From: Candidatus Iainarchaeum sp.
Lineage (GTDB): Archaea; Iainarchaeota; Iainarchaeia; Iainarchaeales; VGJJ01
Direction of reading: 5' to 3'
Length of the DNA: 49,109 nucleotides
Assembly (NCBI GenBank): GCA_016867455.1
Contig: VGJJ01000003.1
Coordinates: 1 to 49,109, forward strand
The notes beneath the pieces are model-generated. The model ran no database searches. It saw only the letters and a program-made list of their open reading frames with translations, and was not told the origin of the DNA. Positions 48,133 through 49,109 of the stretch are shown here, piece by piece. A program made the position numbers and the translations under genes. Numbering within the stretch: position 1 is the first letter of the stretch; every line of letters begins with the position of its first letter.

Positions 48133-49107
48133 ATGTACGCACTCGGAATCGAATCCACTGCCCACACATTCGGAATAGGAATCGTGGATGAAAAAGGCAA
48201 TGTCCTCGCCAATGAAAAAATGACGTATACGAATCCCGATGCGGGAATACATCCCCGATTAGCGGCCGAGTTTCATCTCGCCAATGGAAAAAACGTCCTA
48301 ACGCGTGCTCTCAACACGGCCAATCTCTCCATCAACGACATGGATGTCATTGGCTTCGCACAGGGACCAGGACTAGGGCCCTGCCTGCGCGTGGGAGCGA
48401 TTACCGCACGCTATCTCTCCACGCTCGCCAACAAACCAATCTTAGGAGTCAATCATTGTGTAGCCCACATTTCCATCGGAAAAAACAAAACACCCTCCAC
48501 TAATCCGGTTGTCGTATATACATCAGGAGCGAATACGCAAATTATTGCCGAAGAAAATGGAAAATACCGCGTGCTGGGAGAAACACTCGACATGGGAGTG
48601 GGAAACGCCCTCGACCAATTCGGAAGAAAACTCGGACTAGGATTTCCCGCAGGACCAGTCATTGATGAGAACTATTTTCTCGGAAAAAAATACATTCCTC
48701 TACCCTATTCCGTAAAAGGAATGGACCTCGTTTTCGCGGGACTACTCACCGAGGCCACAAGCCAAATAGGAAAACATGACGTGAACGATTTGTGTTACTC
48801 CTTCATGCACACCGCATTCTGCATGGTGGCCGAAGTCACGGAACGAGCACTTGCCCACTCGGAAAAAAAAGAAGTCCTAGTAACCGGAGGCGTGGCCGCG
48901 TCCCGCGCACTCACTCACATTTTACAAAAACTCTGCGACGAACGCGGAGCAACCCTGCACGTGGTGCCGCGTGCATACGCGATGGACAATGGAGCCATGA
49001 TCGCGTGGCAAACCCTCTTAGAACACCGCGGGGGGAGAAAACAGCGCATGGAAGATACGCAAGTGGAACAACGTTATCGCACGGATCACGTAGACATTTT
49101 CTGGTGA
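48133..49107 (+). CDS. kae1: tRNA t6A-synthesis protein Kae1 (KEOPS catalytic subunit)
   Basis: 324 residues. Kae1 transfers threonylcarbamoyl to A37 of ANN-decoding tRNAs within the KEOPS complex. Metal ligands H108 and H112 in VNHCVAH and D285 in MDNGAM are intact, as are GIESTAHTFG, the YTSGANTQI nucleotide-binding region and GVAASRAL. The protein ends normally (RYRTDHVDIFW), so it is not fused to Bud32 as it is in some Euryarchaeota. GTG at 49104 overlaps the stop (GTGA), which may be the start of the next gene, possibly bud32, beyond the window. Confidence 0.96.
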   Translation: MYALGIESTAHTFGIGIVDEKGNVLANEKMTYTNPDAGIHPRLAAEFHLANGKNVLTRALNTANLSINDMDVIGFAQGPGLGPCLRVGAITARYLSTLANKPILGVNHCVAHISIGKNKTPSTNPVVVYTSGANTQIIAEENGKYRVLGETLDMGVGNALDQFGRKLGLGFPAGPVIDENYFLGKKYIPLPYSVKGMDLVFAGLLTEATSQIGKHDVNDLCYSFMHTAFCMVAEVTERALAHSEKKEVLVTGGVAASRALTHILQKLCDERGATLHVVPRAYAMDNGAMIAWQTLLEHRGGRKQRMEDTQVEQRYRTDHVDIFW

Positions 49108-49109
49108 AT

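Overview
The window is archaeal. It carries the initiator tRNA-Met with an A1:U72 end, TFE, aTrm56, Taw1, L7Ae, S28e, L24e, aIF5B, S6e, aIF2-gamma, Rpo7, Spt4, S24e, S27ae and Kae1. It also has class III (EppA-type) prepilin signals and TATA boxes about 26 bases ahead of many starts. Short intergenic spaces, small proteins, reduced versions of standard proteins and many secreted or membrane proteins suggest a small-genome lineage of the DPANN type (Diapherotrites-like). That placement is inference from gene style; no 16S gene is present.

Layout. (1) 1-2.9 kb: a two-gene surface/lipoprotein cassette, then aTrm56 and TFE. (2) 2.9-6.5 kb: initiator tRNA-Met followed by a visibly AT-rich stretch holding a winged-helix regulator with a GTAATTAC operator array, an unknown protein, a PRC-barrel protein behind a perfect palindrome, and a XerA-type tyrosine recombinase. 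(3) 6.6-12.6 kb: small membrane proteins, a 1262-residue coiled-coil lipoprotein, and two tandem chorismate-lyase-like proteins. (4) 12.6-16 kb: Taw1, a hairpin-bearing small transcript, a second PRC-barrel protein, an NFACT/Rqc2-like protein lacking its C-terminal half, and a transglutaminase-like protein without the usual cysteine. (5) 16.1-31.3 kb: one long pilus/surface-appendage locus of tightly overlapped genes: several pilin-like proteins, a dead-PLD/lamin-tail protein, a giant vWA adhesin, a winged-helix protein, one VirB11/ArlI-type ATPase and two TadC/ArlJ-type platform proteins. A KaiC/ArlH-like ATPase, a major pilin and a KaiC-like protein without a P-loop follow. (6) 31.3-37.4 kb: a helical protein, a second copy of the surface cassette, a 666-residue surface protein with two small membrane coiled-coil partners, and a YbaK-type deacylase. 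(7) 37.5-49.1 kb: the information-processing block L7Ae-S28e-L24e-Ndk, Dut, Dcd, aIF5B-S6e-aIF2-gamma, then two Yip1 membrane proteins (one fused to a pilin head), then PIN-Rpo7-Spt4-S24e-S27ae-CPBP-Kae1.

How it fits together. Region 5 looks like one secretion/assembly machine (ATPase, two platform proteins, KaiC-type partner) with its own substrates: one major pilin and several minor or tip proteins carrying unusual extracellular domains. The most unusual proteins are the vWA adhesin, whose MIDAS domain is split by a beta-propeller that is itself split by another beta domain, and the Yip1-pilin fusion, which joins the head of the major pilin to a polytopic membrane protein 15 kb away. The secreted-protein/membrane-partner cassette duplicated at 0-1.6 kb and 32.6-34.3 kb may be a further surface system.

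No CRISPR array, rRNA or complete insertion sequence was seen. One short palindromic repeat element occurs twice.
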